From positions 1 to 36,753 of the forward strand of contig JAFQTU010000063.1 in NCBI GenBank assembly GCA_017408905.1: a stretch of 36,753 nucleotides of DNA, written 5' to 3'. The first letter of the stretch is position 1, and the number at the start of each line of letters is the position of its first letter. Made by a program: the position numbers and the translations under genes. The notes under the pieces were generated by a model. The model saw only the letters and a program-made list of their open reading frames with translations. It had not been told where the DNA came from and made no database searches. Shown in pieces: positions 16,588 to 25,509 of the stretch. This stretch comes from Mailhella sp. Its GTDB lineage: Bacteria; Desulfobacterota; Desulfovibrionia; Desulfovibrionales; Desulfovibrionaceae.

Positions 16588-17604
16588 ATGGATCTCAAGA
16601 ACCGCGACTTCCTCAAGATCGCCGATTTCTCCCGCGAAGAACTGACCCGCCTGCTCGACCTTGCCGCCCGCCTCAAGGCTCTGCGCAAGGCCGGCCACGA
16701 ACCCAAGTTCCTCAAGGGCAAGAACATCGCCCTCATCTTCGAAAAGACTTCCACCCGCACCCGCTGTGCCTTCGAGACCGCCGTGTACGATCAGGGCGGC
16801 CACTGCACCTACCTTTCCGGCGGTTCGCAGATCGGCAAGAAGGAATCCATGGCCGACACCGCCCGTGTGCTTTCCCGTATGTACGACGGCATCGAATACC
16901 GCGGCTTCGGCCAGCGCATCGTGGAAGAGCTGGCCCGCTTTGCCGACGTGCCCGTGTGGAACGGCCTTACCGACGAGGCCCATCCTACCCAGATCCTCGC
17001 CGACTTCCTCACCATGATCGAGCATTGCGACAAGCCCCTGAACGAGATCACCTTCGCCTACCTCGGCGATGCCCGTTTCAACATGGGCAATTCCCTGATG
17101 ATGGGCGCCGCCAAGATGGGTATGAAGTTCCGCGCCGTGGCCCCCAAGTCCCTTCAGACCAGCGACGAAATCTACGAGATGTGCCTTGAAGCCGCCAAGG
17201 AATCCGGCGCCGAGATCATCCGTACCGACGACGTGGCGGAAGGCGTGAAGGGCTGTGACTTCGTCTATACCGACGTGTGGGTCTCGATGGGCGAACCTGA
17301 CGAGGTGTGGAAGGAACGCATCGAGATTCTCCTGCCCTATCAGGTGAACAGCCGCGTCATGGAACTCACCGGCAACCCCGACTGCAAGTTCATGCACTGC
17401 CTGCCCGCCTACCATAACCGCGAGACCGAAGTGGGCGAATCCATCTACCAGAAGTTCGGCCTTGAAGCCCTCGAAGTTACCGAAGACGTGTTCGAAGGCC
17501 CCAATTCCATCGTTTTCGATGAGGCCGAAAACCGTATGCACACCATCAAGGCCGTGATGGTCGCCACCCTTGGCGACGTGCCCCCCGTGTTCTACGAAGA
17601 TTAG
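16588..17604 (+). CDS. argF: Ornithine carbamoyltransferase
   Basis: ArgF joins carbamoyl phosphate and ornithine to make citrulline. The ATG at 16588 follows ACAGGAG; the longer open frame runs back into argA and is not needed. The 338-residue protein has the carbamoyl-phosphate motif STRTR (55-59), the HPTQ motif at about 132 and the ornithine-side HCLPA motif near 270. Catabolic ArcB proteins look similar, but the pairing with a short N-acetylglutamate synthase and the absence of arcA or arcC favour the biosynthetic role. It is the second gene of the argA-argF operon and is followed by two hairpins. Confidence 0.95.
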   Translation: MDLKNRDFLKIADFSREELTRLLDLAARLKALRKAGHEPKFLKGKNIALIFEKTSTRTRCAFETAVYDQGGHCTYLSGGSQIGKKESMADTARVLSRMYDGIEYRGFGQRIVEELARFADVPVWNGLTDEAHPTQILADFLTMIEHCDKPLNEITFAYLGDARFNMGNSLMMGAAKMGMKFRAVAPKSLQTSDEIYEMCLEAAKESGAEIIRTDDVAEGVKGCDFVYTDVWVSMGEPDEVWKERIEILLPYQVNSRVMELTGNPDCKFMHCLPAYHNRETEVGESIYQKFGLEALEVTEDVFEGPNSIVFDEAENRMHTIKAVMVATLGDVPPVFYED

Positions 17605-17612
17605 TTTTTTGT

Positions 17613-17630
17613 GGGGGAAATGATTCCCCC
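17613..17630 (+). repeat. Short palindrome after argF, related to module 1 of the intergenic mosaic
   Basis: GGGGGAA-ATGA-TTCCCCC, preceded by TTTTTTGT, closely resembles the palindrome at 26722-26740, which is also preceded by TTTTTGT and followed by extra C residues. It lies just 8 bases after the argF stop. Confidence 0.6.
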
Positions 17631-17640
17631 CCTCTCAGTA

Positions 17641-17686
17641 CAGAAGGCCGAAGGCTCCGAATACGTTCGGAACCTTCGGCCTTCTG
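17641..17686 (+). terminator. Long hairpin after argF, likely terminator
   Basis: CAGAAGGCCGAAGG pairs with CCTTCGGCCTTCTG, with an inner CCGAA/TTCGG stem closing a TACG tetraloop. It has no T run. The outer stem matches the hairpin at 15796-15845, so the two bracket argA-argF. Confidence 0.6.
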
Positions 17687-17791
17687 CGTGACGGCATGAG
17701 GACCCCGGCCTCTGCTCAACGGCGATGCTGAATGTGTTAAGCTTTTTGCTTGACCGCCCAGCTCACAGAGATAAAAGTCCGGGAAGGAAAT

Positions 17792-18982
17792 ATGTTGGGG
17801 GATAGCGCTATGAAATATTCCGCCTTCACCAAGGCGCGGGCTGCCTGCTCGTACTTCTTCGCCGGGCCGGGGCTCATCTACGGTATGTTCACGTCCCGTA
17901 TGCCTGCCCTTACCATACAGACAGGGGCCGACGAGGCGCAGGTCGGCCTCATCCTGCTCTGCTTCGGCGTGGCGGGCATGGTTTCCCTTGCCGCCAGCGC
18001 ATGGCTCATCGACAGGTTCACCAGCCGTTCCGTCCTGCTCCTTTTCACGCCCCTTCTCTGCCTTGCCCTGCCGCTGACCGGGCTTGCCGCCACGCCGCTC
18101 CAGCTTGGGCTTGCGTGCGTCGTTGTCGGCCTTACGATGGGCTTTGTGGACGTGGCCATGAATACGCAGGCCATACAGATAGAACGCGCCTTTTTCCGCC
18201 CCTGCGTTTCCATGATGCACGCCAGCTACAGCATCGGCGGCGTTCTGGGCTCTCTGGCAGGCGCTCTTTTTGCCGGGCTTGGCGCTTCGACCCTGATCAA
18301 CTTCGTCTGCGTCCTCGGCCTGTATCTCTGCCTCTATCCCCTTGCCATGCCCCATACCCAGCCCGACGAGACGCAGAAAAAGGGCGAGGAACAGGCGCCT
18401 TCGCGCCGTATCCCCCTCTTTGTTCTGCTCTGCGGCATCCTTGCCACCGTGTCCTATTCCGCCGAAGGTTCTGTGGCCGAATGGGGAAGCCTGCTCCTTT
18501 TCACGGTCAAAGGGGCCAGTGAGTTCACCGCGGCCCTCGTGTTCGGTGCGTTCTGCATCACTATGGTCATAGGGCGCATGGTGGGCGACCGTTTGCGCTG
18601 TGCCTTTGGCGATTTCCCCCTGATGCTGGCCGGGGCCGGGCTTGCCTTCTGCGGCATGGTCATAGTGCTGGTTTCGCCGTGGCCGGTCCTCTGTCTTTTC
18701 GGCTATGCCCTCATGGGGATAGGCCTTGCGCCTATCGTGCCTATCCTCTTCAGCCGCGCCGGGAACACGCCGGGCATCACTCCTGGCAAAGCCAGCGCCC
18801 TTGTTTCCTTCATGGGCTACAGCGGCGTTCTTGTTTTCCCGCCTTCGCTGGGCTGGCTGGCCCACAACATGGGGCTGGGTACGGCTCTGCTTGTCATCCC
18901 TCTGCTCTGCGCCATCCTCGTCGCCGGTTCATGGGCCTTCCGTACGGACGAGAAGCCCGCAACCTGCGGCGGCTCTTTCTGA
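17792..18982 (+). CDS. MFS transporter (YbjJ-like)
   Basis: A major facilitator superfamily permease of 396 residues with about twelve hydrophobic segments split by a polar loop near residues 190-208 (QPDETQKKGEEQAPSRR). The segment VSYSAEGSVAEWGSLLL and FVDVAMNTQAI are typical of the YbjJ/fucose-permease-like group; the substrate is unknown. The ATG at 17792 follows GGAAGG; an ATG at 17810 (with GGGGGAT before it) is an alternative. It is probably a single-gene unit. Its stop lies only 16 bases from the end of priA on the other strand, with no terminator hairpin between. Confidence 0.85.
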   Translation: MLGDSAMKYSAFTKARAACSYFFAGPGLIYGMFTSRMPALTIQTGADEAQVGLILLCFGVAGMVSLAASAWLIDRFTSRSVLLLFTPLLCLALPLTGLAATPLQLGLACVVVGLTMGFVDVAMNTQAIQIERAFFRPCVSMMHASYSIGGVLGSLAGALFAGLGASTLINFVCVLGLYLCLYPLAMPHTQPDETQKKGEEQAPSRRIPLFVLLCGILATVSYSAEGSVAEWGSLLLFTVKGASEFTAALVFGAFCITMVIGRMVGDRLRCAFGDFPLMLAGAGLAFCGMVIVLVSPWPVLCLFGYALMGIGLAPIVPILFSRAGNTPGITPGKASALVSFMGYSGVLVFPPSLGWLAHNMGLGTALLVIPLLCAILVAGSWAFRTDEKPATCGGSF

Positions 18983-18998
18983 GCAGGGGCGGCGTCTT

Positions 18999-21452
18999 CT
19001 ACAGCATATTCACCGGGTCGAGGTCCAGCGTGATGCGCAGGTCGTGGGGAAGGCTGCCCATATCGTGCAGGGCGGCGGCATAGGCCTTGCGTATGCTCTG
19101 CCAGTCGGCGGCCTTCACAAGGCACTGGAAGCGCGAACGCCCCTGTATGCGCGCCAGCGGGGCCGGGGCCGGGCCGAGCACCGTGAGCCCGAGGGGGCGG
19201 CCATGCAGGCGCAGGGCGGCGGAGAACTGATTCACGCGGCTCTGCCCCTCGTTCCAGTCCCAGGGGAAGGATAGGCGGATGAGGGCCATCTTCACGAAGG
19301 GCGGATAGCGCCTTTGCTGGCGCAGGGCTATCTCGAAGGCGTAGAAGCCTTCGTAGTCGCCGCTTTTAACGAAATCCCAGCAGTAGTGCCTGATGTCGCG
19401 GGTCTGGATGAGCACCCGCCCGGGCTTTTCGCCGCGTCCGGCACGCCCGGCAGACTGTACGAGGAGCTGGAAGGTGCGCTCGGCAGAGCGGTAGTCCGGC
19501 ATATTCAGCCCCATGTCGCCGTCCGCGATGAGCGCCAGCGTGACATTGGGGAAGTGATGCCCCTTGGAAAGCATCTGCGTTCCCACAAGCACCTGCGCTT
19601 CCTGCCTTGCGAAGGCGGCCAGGATCTCTTCCATGCGGCCGGGGCGGCTGGTGCTGTCGCGGTCGAGGCGCAGGACGCGGCCGCCGGGGGGCAGGATGTC
19701 GGCCAGCTCTTCCCCGGCAAGGCTTTCTTCCAGCTTTTCCGTACCTTCCCCCATAGGGAGGAAGTTCAGGCTTCCGCATTTGGCGCAGGGCGAAGGGTAG
19801 GGCCGGGCATGGCCGCAGTAATGGCACACCATCTGCTCCCGGCGCTTATGGTACGTCAGCGCTATGTCGCAGTTGGGGCAGCGCGTCACGGTTCCGCAGT
19901 CGAGGCAGTACATGAGCGGGGCGTAGCCGCGGCGGTTCAGCATGACCACGGCCTGTTCTCCGCGCCGCACCGTCTCGCGCAGGGCCTCCACGGCGCGGGG
20001 CGAGAGCAGGCGCGAGGAAGGCTGATCCTTGATATCCACCAGCTCGATTTCGGGCAGAGAGCCGCCGCCCACGCGATGCGTGAGCCGGGCCAGCGGGAAG
20101 GCCCCCTGCTGTGCGGCGTAAAAGGTCTTGATGTCCGGCGTGGCAGAACCCAGCACCAGCAGGGCGCGATGCCGCCGGGCGCGTTCCCATGCGACTTCCT
20201 TGGCCTGATAGGGCAGGCGGTCTTCCTGCTTGAACGAACCGTCGTGCTCCTCGTCGAGGACGATGGCCCCCAGGGGCGGCATGGGCAGGAAGAGGGCCGA
20301 ACGCGTACCGATGATGAGGCAGGGCTCGCGGCGTTCAGCAAGGCGGCGGAAGGTGCGTTCCCTCTGCTGCTGGCTCTGGTAGCCATGATAGAAGAAGATG
20401 GGCATGCCCGGGAAGCGCTGTTCAGCGTCGCGCCTCAGCTTGAGGGCGATGGCGACTTCCGGGGCGAGGATGAGCGCCGAGCGACCTCGCTGGAAGCAGG
20501 CGTAGGCCAGTTCGAGATAGACGGCGGTTTTGCCTGAACCCGTGATGCCGAAGAGCAGATGGGCGAAGGGGCAGTTTTCCCCGGCGGCGAGGCGATCCAT
20601 AGTACGGCGGAAGCCGTCGAGCGCGGTGTTCTGGTCGTCCGAGAGCTGGAAGGGGGCTTCCGGCGGGGGCAGGAGCTCTTCGCCGGGTTCGGCCTCGTCG
20701 GCTTCGGCGCTGGCGGAACGCAGTTCGACGAGCTTGGCCTTGACCAGTGCCGTGAGCACGGCGGAAGAGTCGGGCAGGGCTTCGCGCAGGCGGCGGCGCG
20801 GAACAGCCCCGTGCTGGAGCAGCCAGTCGAGAAGTTCACGCTGTTTTATGGCATTGGGGCGCACGGGCCACGGCGGTTCGCAGGTGAGCACGCAGAGTTC
20901 GCCGTCGGCGGCGTCTTCAGCCAGCATGAGCAGTTCGGCGCGGCCTTCCAGATAGTCGCGGGCTAGGGCGAGGCGTTCGGCCTCGGGCATGGAGGGGATG
21001 TCGCGCAGGGCGAGAAGGCGCGGCTTACGGCCCTTGCCGTCGAGATCGGGAAGGTATTGGCGAACGCGTATGCGCGCCGTGATGCGCAGGCCTTGCGGCA
21101 GAAGATTGCCGAGGACGCGCCCGGGCGAGGAGTACTGGCGCGCCGCAAGCTGTTCCACGGTGTCCATGTAGTCCTGCGGAAGGAGAGGGGCGAGTTCCAG
21201 CGGCCATGTGAGGGGGCGGAGCTTGATATCTCCGGCTTTTCCGGCGCTGTGCTGGCCTGCGGATGCCCCGGCAAAGGCGCGCTTGTCGCCGTCGGGGAAA
21301 ACAGCCGTCACCACGCCTACGCGGATAGCCCCGTTGCCCAGCGGAACGGCCACGCGAAGGCCGGGCTTCCAGTCGAAACCGGGGAAGCCTTCGGGCGTCG
21401 CGTAGGTCAGCGTGGTGAACGGCGGCGTACATAGGGCAACGTGGCAGAGCAT
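18999..21452 (-). CDS. priA: Primosomal protein N' (PriA replication-restart helicase)
   Basis: PriA recognises stalled forks and reloads the replicative helicase. From the ATG at 21452 the protein has 817 residues and starts where the family begins (CHVALCTPPFTTLTYATP). An ATG at 21470, with GAGGG very close before it, is also possible. The order is the DNA-binding N-terminus, a winged helix (about 200-245), the Walker A FGITGSGKT (301-309), the DEEH Walker B box (400-403), the SAT motif in LGSATPD, and eight zinc-binding cysteines (516, 519, 525, 528, 543, 546, 556, 559), then the helicase C-domain with QSAGRAGRGEKPG. A terminator-like hairpin lies just upstream. Confidence 0.95.
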   Translation of the reverse strand: MLCHVALCTPPFTTLTYATPEGFPGFDWKPGLRVAVPLGNGAIRVGVVTAVFPDGDKRAFAGASAGQHSAGKAGDIKLRPLTWPLELAPLLPQDYMDTVEQLAARQYSSPGRVLGNLLPQGLRITARIRVRQYLPDLDGKGRKPRLLALRDIPSMPEAERLALARDYLEGRAELLMLAEDAADGELCVLTCEPPWPVRPNAIKQRELLDWLLQHGAVPRRRLREALPDSSAVLTALVKAKLVELRSASAEADEAEPGEELLPPPEAPFQLSDDQNTALDGFRRTMDRLAAGENCPFAHLLFGITGSGKTAVYLELAYACFQRGRSALILAPEVAIALKLRRDAEQRFPGMPIFFYHGYQSQQQRERTFRRLAERREPCLIIGTRSALFLPMPPLGAIVLDEEHDGSFKQEDRLPYQAKEVAWERARRHRALLVLGSATPDIKTFYAAQQGAFPLARLTHRVGGGSLPEIELVDIKDQPSSRLLSPRAVEALRETVRRGEQAVVMLNRRGYAPLMYCLDCGTVTRCPNCDIALTYHKRREQMVCHYCGHARPYPSPCAKCGSLNFLPMGEGTEKLEESLAGEELADILPPGGRVLRLDRDSTSRPGRMEEILAAFARQEAQVLVGTQMLSKGHHFPNVTLALIADGDMGLNMPDYRSAERTFQLLVQSAGRAGRGEKPGRVLIQTRDIRHYCWDFVKSGDYEGFYAFEIALRQQRRYPPFVKMALIRLSFPWDWNEGQSRVNQFSAALRLHGRPLGLTVLGPAPAPLARIQGRSRFQCLVKAADWQSIRKAYAAALHDMGSLPHDLRITLDLDPVNML

Positions 21453-21491
21453 GGCGTAACGATACCTCATTTCCCTCTGTTGGAAAAGACA

Positions 21492-21531
21492 GAGGGAAGG
21501 CCCTTGTTCCGAAGAACGGGAACCTTCCCTC
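21492..21531 (-). terminator. Terminator-like hairpin between the DUF486 gene and priA
   Basis: GAGGGAAGG pairs with CCTTCCCTC around an inner GTTC-CGAA-GAAC stem-loop. On the minus strand it is followed by TGTCTTTTCC. It ends only 40 bases before the priA start, so priA either has a promoter inside this space or is reached by read-through (attenuation). Confidence 0.6.
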
Positions 21532-21580
21532 ACGTAAAACGTCTTGGAAAGAGGGGATAGGGAAAAGAATTAAACTTTCC

Positions 21581-21931
21581 TCATCCTTTGAACACGAAGA
21601 ACGCGCCCGCAATGATGAGGGCGAAGCCGATGGCGTGGTTCCAGGTGATGCTCTCGCCGAGATACATGGTGGAAAAAATGCCGAAAACCGTGAGAGAGAT
21701 GACTTCCTGAATGGTTTTCAGCTCGGCGGCGGAGAAGTAGCCGAAGCCGATGCGGTTGGCCGGAACCTGAAGGCAGTATTCGAAGAAGGCTATGCCCCAG
21801 CTCAGGAGTATGGCGCCTATCCACGTAAGGGAATGGTGGCGCAGGTGGCCATACCATGCGTAGGTCATGAAGATATTGGAGCCGATGAGCAGGACAATGG
21901 TGATGAGCGGTACAGGCAGGTTGAGCGTCAT
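21581..21931 (-). CDS. DUF486-family small membrane protein
   Basis: The protein has 116 residues from the ATG at 21931 (GAGG upstream; the frame is open to 21982, but the longer start reads through the lysC terminator). It has four hydrophobic segments and the family-typical SNIFMTYAWYGHL near the start, with AFFEYCLQVPANRIG and ELKTIQEVISLTVF in the middle. It resembles half of a DMT-type (EamA-like) permease, suggesting a dimeric transporter. The role is not known. It lies between the terminator of the aspartokinase gene and priA on the same strand. Confidence 0.85.
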   Translation of the reverse strand: MTLNLPVPLITIVLLIGSNIFMTYAWYGHLRHHSLTWIGAILLSWGIAFFEYCLQVPANRIGFGYFSAAELKTIQEVISLTVFGIFSTMYLGESITWNHAIGFALIIAGAFFVFKG

Positions 21932-21963
21932 GCTGGCCTCGGTGCGGCGATGCGCGAAGAGGG

Positions 21964-21990
21964 GAAAAAGAAAGGGGAGCAAGCTCCCCT
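21964..21990 (-). terminator. Intrinsic terminator after lysC
   Basis: On the minus strand AGGGGAGC-TT-GCTCCCCT is followed by TTTCTTTTT, a strong rho-independent terminator about 44 bases after the lysC stop. A second hairpin, CGCCCG/CGGGCG with AGGC/GCCT inside, lies at 22004-22027 between the stop and this terminator. Confidence 0.9.
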
Positions 21991-22033
21991 GAAGTAGAAG
22001 ATACGCCCGAAGGCAGGCCTCCGGGCGATAGTC

Positions 22034-23239
22034 TTACAGGTCGAATTCCTTGTGCATGACGTTGACGGCCAGTTCAAGGTCGGCTTCGTCCACAAGGCAG
22101 GAGATCTTCACTTCGGAAGTGCTGATCATGATGAGGTTGATGCCCGCTTTGTACAGGCAGTCGAACACGCGGCCGGAAACGCCGCTGTGGTTGCGCATGC
22201 CCACGCCCACCACGGAGACCTTGGCGATGTTGGAAGAGCTTTCGATCTTGTTCACATCGTGGCCGGCCTGTTCAAGCACGGAGATGGCGCGCTTCACGTC
22301 CTTGCGGGACACGGTGAAGGCCATGTCGGTAACGCCGTTGCGGCTGGCGGTCTGGATGATCATATCGACCACGATACCGGCTTCGCCGAGGGGGTTGAAG
22401 ATGCTGGCGGCAGTACCGGGGCGGTCCTGCACGTCGTAGAGAGTGATTCTGGCCTGGTCCTTATCGAAAGCGATGCCCGAAACGAGCACGGACTCCATCA
22501 TATCGTCCTCCTTGGTGACCAGCGTGCCGGGGTCGTTGGAGAAAGTAGAACGCACGCGGACGGGAACATTGTATTTTTCAGCGATTTCCACAGAACGGAT
22601 CTGAAGCACCTTAGCGCCCATGGAGGCCATTTCCAGCATCTCGTCGTAGCAGATGCGGTCGAGCTTATGGGCGGCCTTGCACATACGCGGGTCGGTGGTA
22701 TAGACGCCGTCCACGTCGGTGTAGATATCGCAAAGGGTCTCGTCGCCAAGGGCGGCGGCGATAGCGACGGCGGACGTATCGGAGCCGCCGCGGCCAAGAG
22801 TGGTGAGACGCATATCGGGCGTACGGCCCTGGAAACCGGCCATCACGAGCACGTCGTACGTTTCGAAGAGCTCGCGCAGGCGGGTGGCGTCGATGGAGTC
22901 GATGCGGGCGCTGCCGTAGGAATCATCGGTGATGATGGGGATCTGGAAGCCCAGAATGGAGCGGGCCTTCACACCGGCATCGTGGAGGAGCATGGAGAAC
23001 AGGGCCACGGATTCCTGTTCACCGGTGGTGAGCAGGACGTCAAGCTCTGCAAGGTCGGGCTCGTCCGACCACTGGTAGGCACGTTCCAGCAGGCTGTTGG
23101 TCTGGCCGGCACGGGCGGAGAGGACAACAACGACCTTATAGCCTTCCTCGCGGGCGGCAAGGACCTTGGTGCGCACTTTCTTCATGCACTCAAGGTCGGC
23201 TACGGACGAGCCTCCGAATTTCTGAACAAGAATACGCAT
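22034..23239 (-). CDS. lysC: Aspartate kinase
   Basis: Aspartokinase phosphorylates aspartate, the first step towards lysine, threonine, methionine and diaminopimelate. The ATG at 23239 follows AAGGGAT at good spacing; a TTG two codons earlier is not the likely start. The 401-residue protein has the N-terminal KFGGSSVAD motif, the amino-acid kinase core (TTGEQESVALFS, GRGGSDTSAVAIAAAL, YTDVDGVYTTDPR) and two C-terminal ACT domains (about 265-401) that should bind the feedback inhibitor. It is the last gene of the tauE-acpS-nnr-tsaE-lysC series (36 bases after tsaE) and ends at a strong terminator. Confidence 0.96.
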   Translation of the reverse strand: MRILVQKFGGSSVADLECMKKVRTKVLAAREEGYKVVVVLSARAGQTNSLLERAYQWSDEPDLAELDVLLTTGEQESVALFSMLLHDAGVKARSILGFQIPIITDDSYGSARIDSIDATRLRELFETYDVLVMAGFQGRTPDMRLTTLGRGGSDTSAVAIAAALGDETLCDIYTDVDGVYTTDPRMCKAAHKLDRICYDEMLEMASMGAKVLQIRSVEIAEKYNVPVRVRSTFSNDPGTLVTKEDDMMESVLVSGIAFDKDQARITLYDVQDRPGTAASIFNPLGEAGIVVDMIIQTASRNGVTDMAFTVSRKDVKRAISVLEQAGHDVNKIESSSNIAKVSVVGVGMRNHSGVSGRVFDCLYKAGINLIMISTSEVKISCLVDEADLELAVNVMHKEFDL

Positions 23240-23275
23240 ATGCAATATCCCTTAAAGAAGAGAATAAGGAACAGG

Positions 23276-23866
23276 TCAAAGCTGTTCAGGCAAAAAATGC
23301 TGCTCAAGCCGGGGCATGAGCTGGCCGAGGAGAGCCTCTGCCGCACTGCCGTGGGCTTCGAGTTCCGCTAGCCGAAAACTTTTGCATGAATTATCAGTGT
23401 TGTCCAGAGTTTTTAGGGCCTGCACATGCTCGGTCATTTCTTCACTTTTTTCAGGAAGATTTTCCAGCGGTGCGGAAGCATGGAGAAGCCTCACTTCGAG
23501 GCGTTCTTCCGCATAATACTGGCGGGCGAGGAATTCGGGCCATTCCAGCACCAGAAGGGCGGCCCCGTCCTCCATCAGGTCTTCCATTTCCTCGGGCATG
23601 GAAGCGCCTTCGGAAAGGCGGTAGAGGTCGGCATGGAGCACTTCGGGCCGTGTGGGATAGACGTTGCAGAGCGTGAAGCTGGGGCTGGCCACCTCGGCGT
23701 TTTCTCCGCCGGGAAGAGCCGAGACGAAGCCGCGCGTGAGCGTGGTCTTGCCGCCGCCGAGGTCAGCAAAAAGGTAGAGGGAACGCACGGCGGACGCGCT
23801 CATGGCTTCGGCCAGCATACGGCCGAATTCCACGGTGTCGTCGGCGTTTTTCAGAACGAGAGGCAT
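23276..23866 (-). CDS. tsaE: tRNA t6A biosynthesis ATPase TsaE (YjeE)
   Basis: TsaE works with TsaB and TsaD to transfer threonylcarbamoyl to A37 of ANN-reading tRNAs. The 196-residue protein has the P-loop ADLGGGKTT (lysine at residue 40), the SPSFTLCNVY segment, HADLYRL and the LLVLEWPE block. It is about 40 residues longer than most TsaE proteins; the extra C-terminal part (from about 150) is polar and has no recognised fold. Its start overlaps the end of nnr by 16 bases, so translation is coupled, an adjacency that I recall as common in bacteria. Confidence 0.93.
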   Translation of the reverse strand: MPLVLKNADDTVEFGRMLAEAMSASAVRSLYLFADLGGGKTTLTRGFVSALPGGENAEVASPSFTLCNVYPTRPEVLHADLYRLSEGASMPEEMEDLMEDGAALLVLEWPEFLARQYYAEERLEVRLLHASAPLENLPEKSEEMTEHVQALKTLDNTDNSCKSFRLAELEAHGSAAEALLGQLMPRLEQHFLPEQL

Positions 23867-25509
23867 ATGTCCCCCTTGCAGGGTTCGCCGAGTTCCGCCA
23901 GCACGGAGGGCAGGGCGTCGGCTATGTCATGCGGGCCGTTGCCGCGCATGGGGAAGGTTTGGGAAAGTCTGCGCCCGGCCAGCACATGGAGCCATACGCC
24001 AAGCGCTGCCGCAAGGTCGGAAGCGTGCCCCCGGGCGAGGAACGCGCCAATGGCTCCGGCCAGCACGTCGCCGGAACCGGCCACAGCGAGCTGGGGCACG
24101 TCCCACGGGGAAATGACGGAAGGCTCATGCGGAACGGCGATGAGCGTTCCCGCCCCCTTGAGCACCCACACGGCAGGAGCCAGTCCGGCCAGCTTTTCCA
24201 GCGCGAAGAAGCGGTCGGCCTGGACTTCGGCGGCAGTGATACCCAGAAGCAGGGCGGCCTCGCCGGGGTGCGGGGTGAGCACGTCGCAGGGGCGCAGGAG
24301 CTTCAGAAGATGCGGACGTCGGGCCAGTGCGAACAGGGCGTCGGCATCGAGCACCATCGGGGGGCGCTGGGGCAGGGCGAGCAGGGCTTCGGCAAAGTCT
24401 GCCGCGCCTTCGGTGCGCCCGAGGCCCGGGCCGAACACCAGCGCCTTCGAAGAGGCTATGGCCGGTGCAAGGGGCGGAAGCGCGTCCGCGCCCCACTCCG
24501 GCGCATCAGGTCCGGCAGGCCGGGAAAGGCTCTGCGTGGTGAGGGCGGGCATGGAGAAGCGCACGGCGTTCAGGACGGCTTCCGGGCCCGCCACGGTGAC
24601 GAGCCCGGCTCCTGTGCGCAGGGCCGCAAGCCCGGCAAGGCAGGGCGCGCCCACGTAGTCGGAACAGCCTCCGAGCACCAGAACGCGCCCAGCTTCGCCC
24701 TTGTGCGCAGGGGAAGTCCAGCGGGCGGCGGAAGGTGCGGATGCGGCGGGAACTTCGCAGGGGAAGGCGCTCGAAGCCCTGTCGCCCGGCATCTGGGCGG
24801 GCAGGAGCCATGTGCGGAAACTGGGCCTCTGCTCTTCCTGCACGCGGCGCGGCATACCGATGGGGCGCACGTCCACGCGGCCGGTGAAGGGCCTTGCTTC
24901 CGGCACGAGAAGGCCGGGCTTGGCCGCCTGAAAACTTACAGTGACATGGGCGCGCACGGCGTCCGGGCATGGGCGGCCCGTGCGGGAGTCGAGGCCGGAA
25001 GGGATATCTACCGCGAGGACGAGAGCCGCGCCAAGCCCGTTGAATTTTTCCACAAGCCGGGCTTCCCGTTCACGCAGAGCCCCCCGGAAGCCCGTACCGA
25101 GCAGGCCGTCCACGGCAATGTCCGGGCGCGCGGGGATGGTGTCGTCTCCCTGCTCCCACGCCTCGGCGGAAAAGGTGGGAACGCCAAGGCTGATGGCGAC
25201 CTTCAGCCAGTGCGAGGCCGCGCCCCTGTACTCCTCAGGGCTTCGGGTGCAGACGAGCACAGGCCTTGCCCCGGCGTCGAGCAGGTGGCGCGCCATGCAG
25301 AAGGCGTCGCCGCCGTTGTTGCCGCTCCCGGCAAGGAGCAGGACGGACGCTTCGGCCAAGGTGCGGCCCTTGGCGGCCCAGTGCTGGCGCAGGCTGTCCA
25401 TGGCACAGCGCGCGGCGCTTTCCATGAGCACTTCTTCCGCCATGCCGAGGCGTATGGCTTCGGCATCCCAGCGGGACATCTCTTCGGGCGAAGGAACGGG
25501 AACGAACAT
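23851..25509 (-). CDS. nnr: Bifunctional NAD(P)H-hydrate epimerase / ADP-dependent dehydratase
   Basis: This repair enzyme restores damaged (hydrated) NADH and NADPH. In 552 residues it joins two domains: the NnrE/YjeF-N epimerase (about 1-225; MESA, GSGNNGGDAF at 61-70, VDIPSGLDS) and the NnrD/YjeF-C dehydratase (about 265-552; KGEAGRVLVLGG, GPGLGRT, VLDADALFAL, LTPHPGEAALLLG, AGSGDVLAGAIGAFLARG). A linker of low complexity lies between them. The start codon overlaps the acpS stop (TAATG), with GGAGGGAT inside the acpS end. It forms an operon with acpS and tsaE. Confidence 0.95.
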   Translation of the reverse strand: MFVPVPSPEEMSRWDAEAIRLGMAEEVLMESAARCAMDSLRQHWAAKGRTLAEASVLLLAGSGNNGGDAFCMARHLLDAGARPVLVCTRSPEEYRGAASHWLKVAISLGVPTFSAEAWEQGDDTIPARPDIAVDGLLGTGFRGALREREARLVEKFNGLGAALVLAVDIPSGLDSRTGRPCPDAVRAHVTVSFQAAKPGLLVPEARPFTGRVDVRPIGMPRRVQEEQRPSFRTWLLPAQMPGDRASSAFPCEVPAASAPSAARWTSPAHKGEAGRVLVLGGCSDYVGAPCLAGLAALRTGAGLVTVAGPEAVLNAVRFSMPALTTQSLSRPAGPDAPEWGADALPPLAPAIASSKALVFGPGLGRTEGAADFAEALLALPQRPPMVLDADALFALARRPHLLKLLRPCDVLTPHPGEAALLLGITAAEVQADRFFALEKLAGLAPAVWVLKGAGTLIAVPHEPSVISPWDVPQLAVAGSGDVLAGAIGAFLARGHASDLAAALGVWLHVLAGRRLSQTFPMRGNGPHDIADALPSVLAELGEPCKGDICLSF

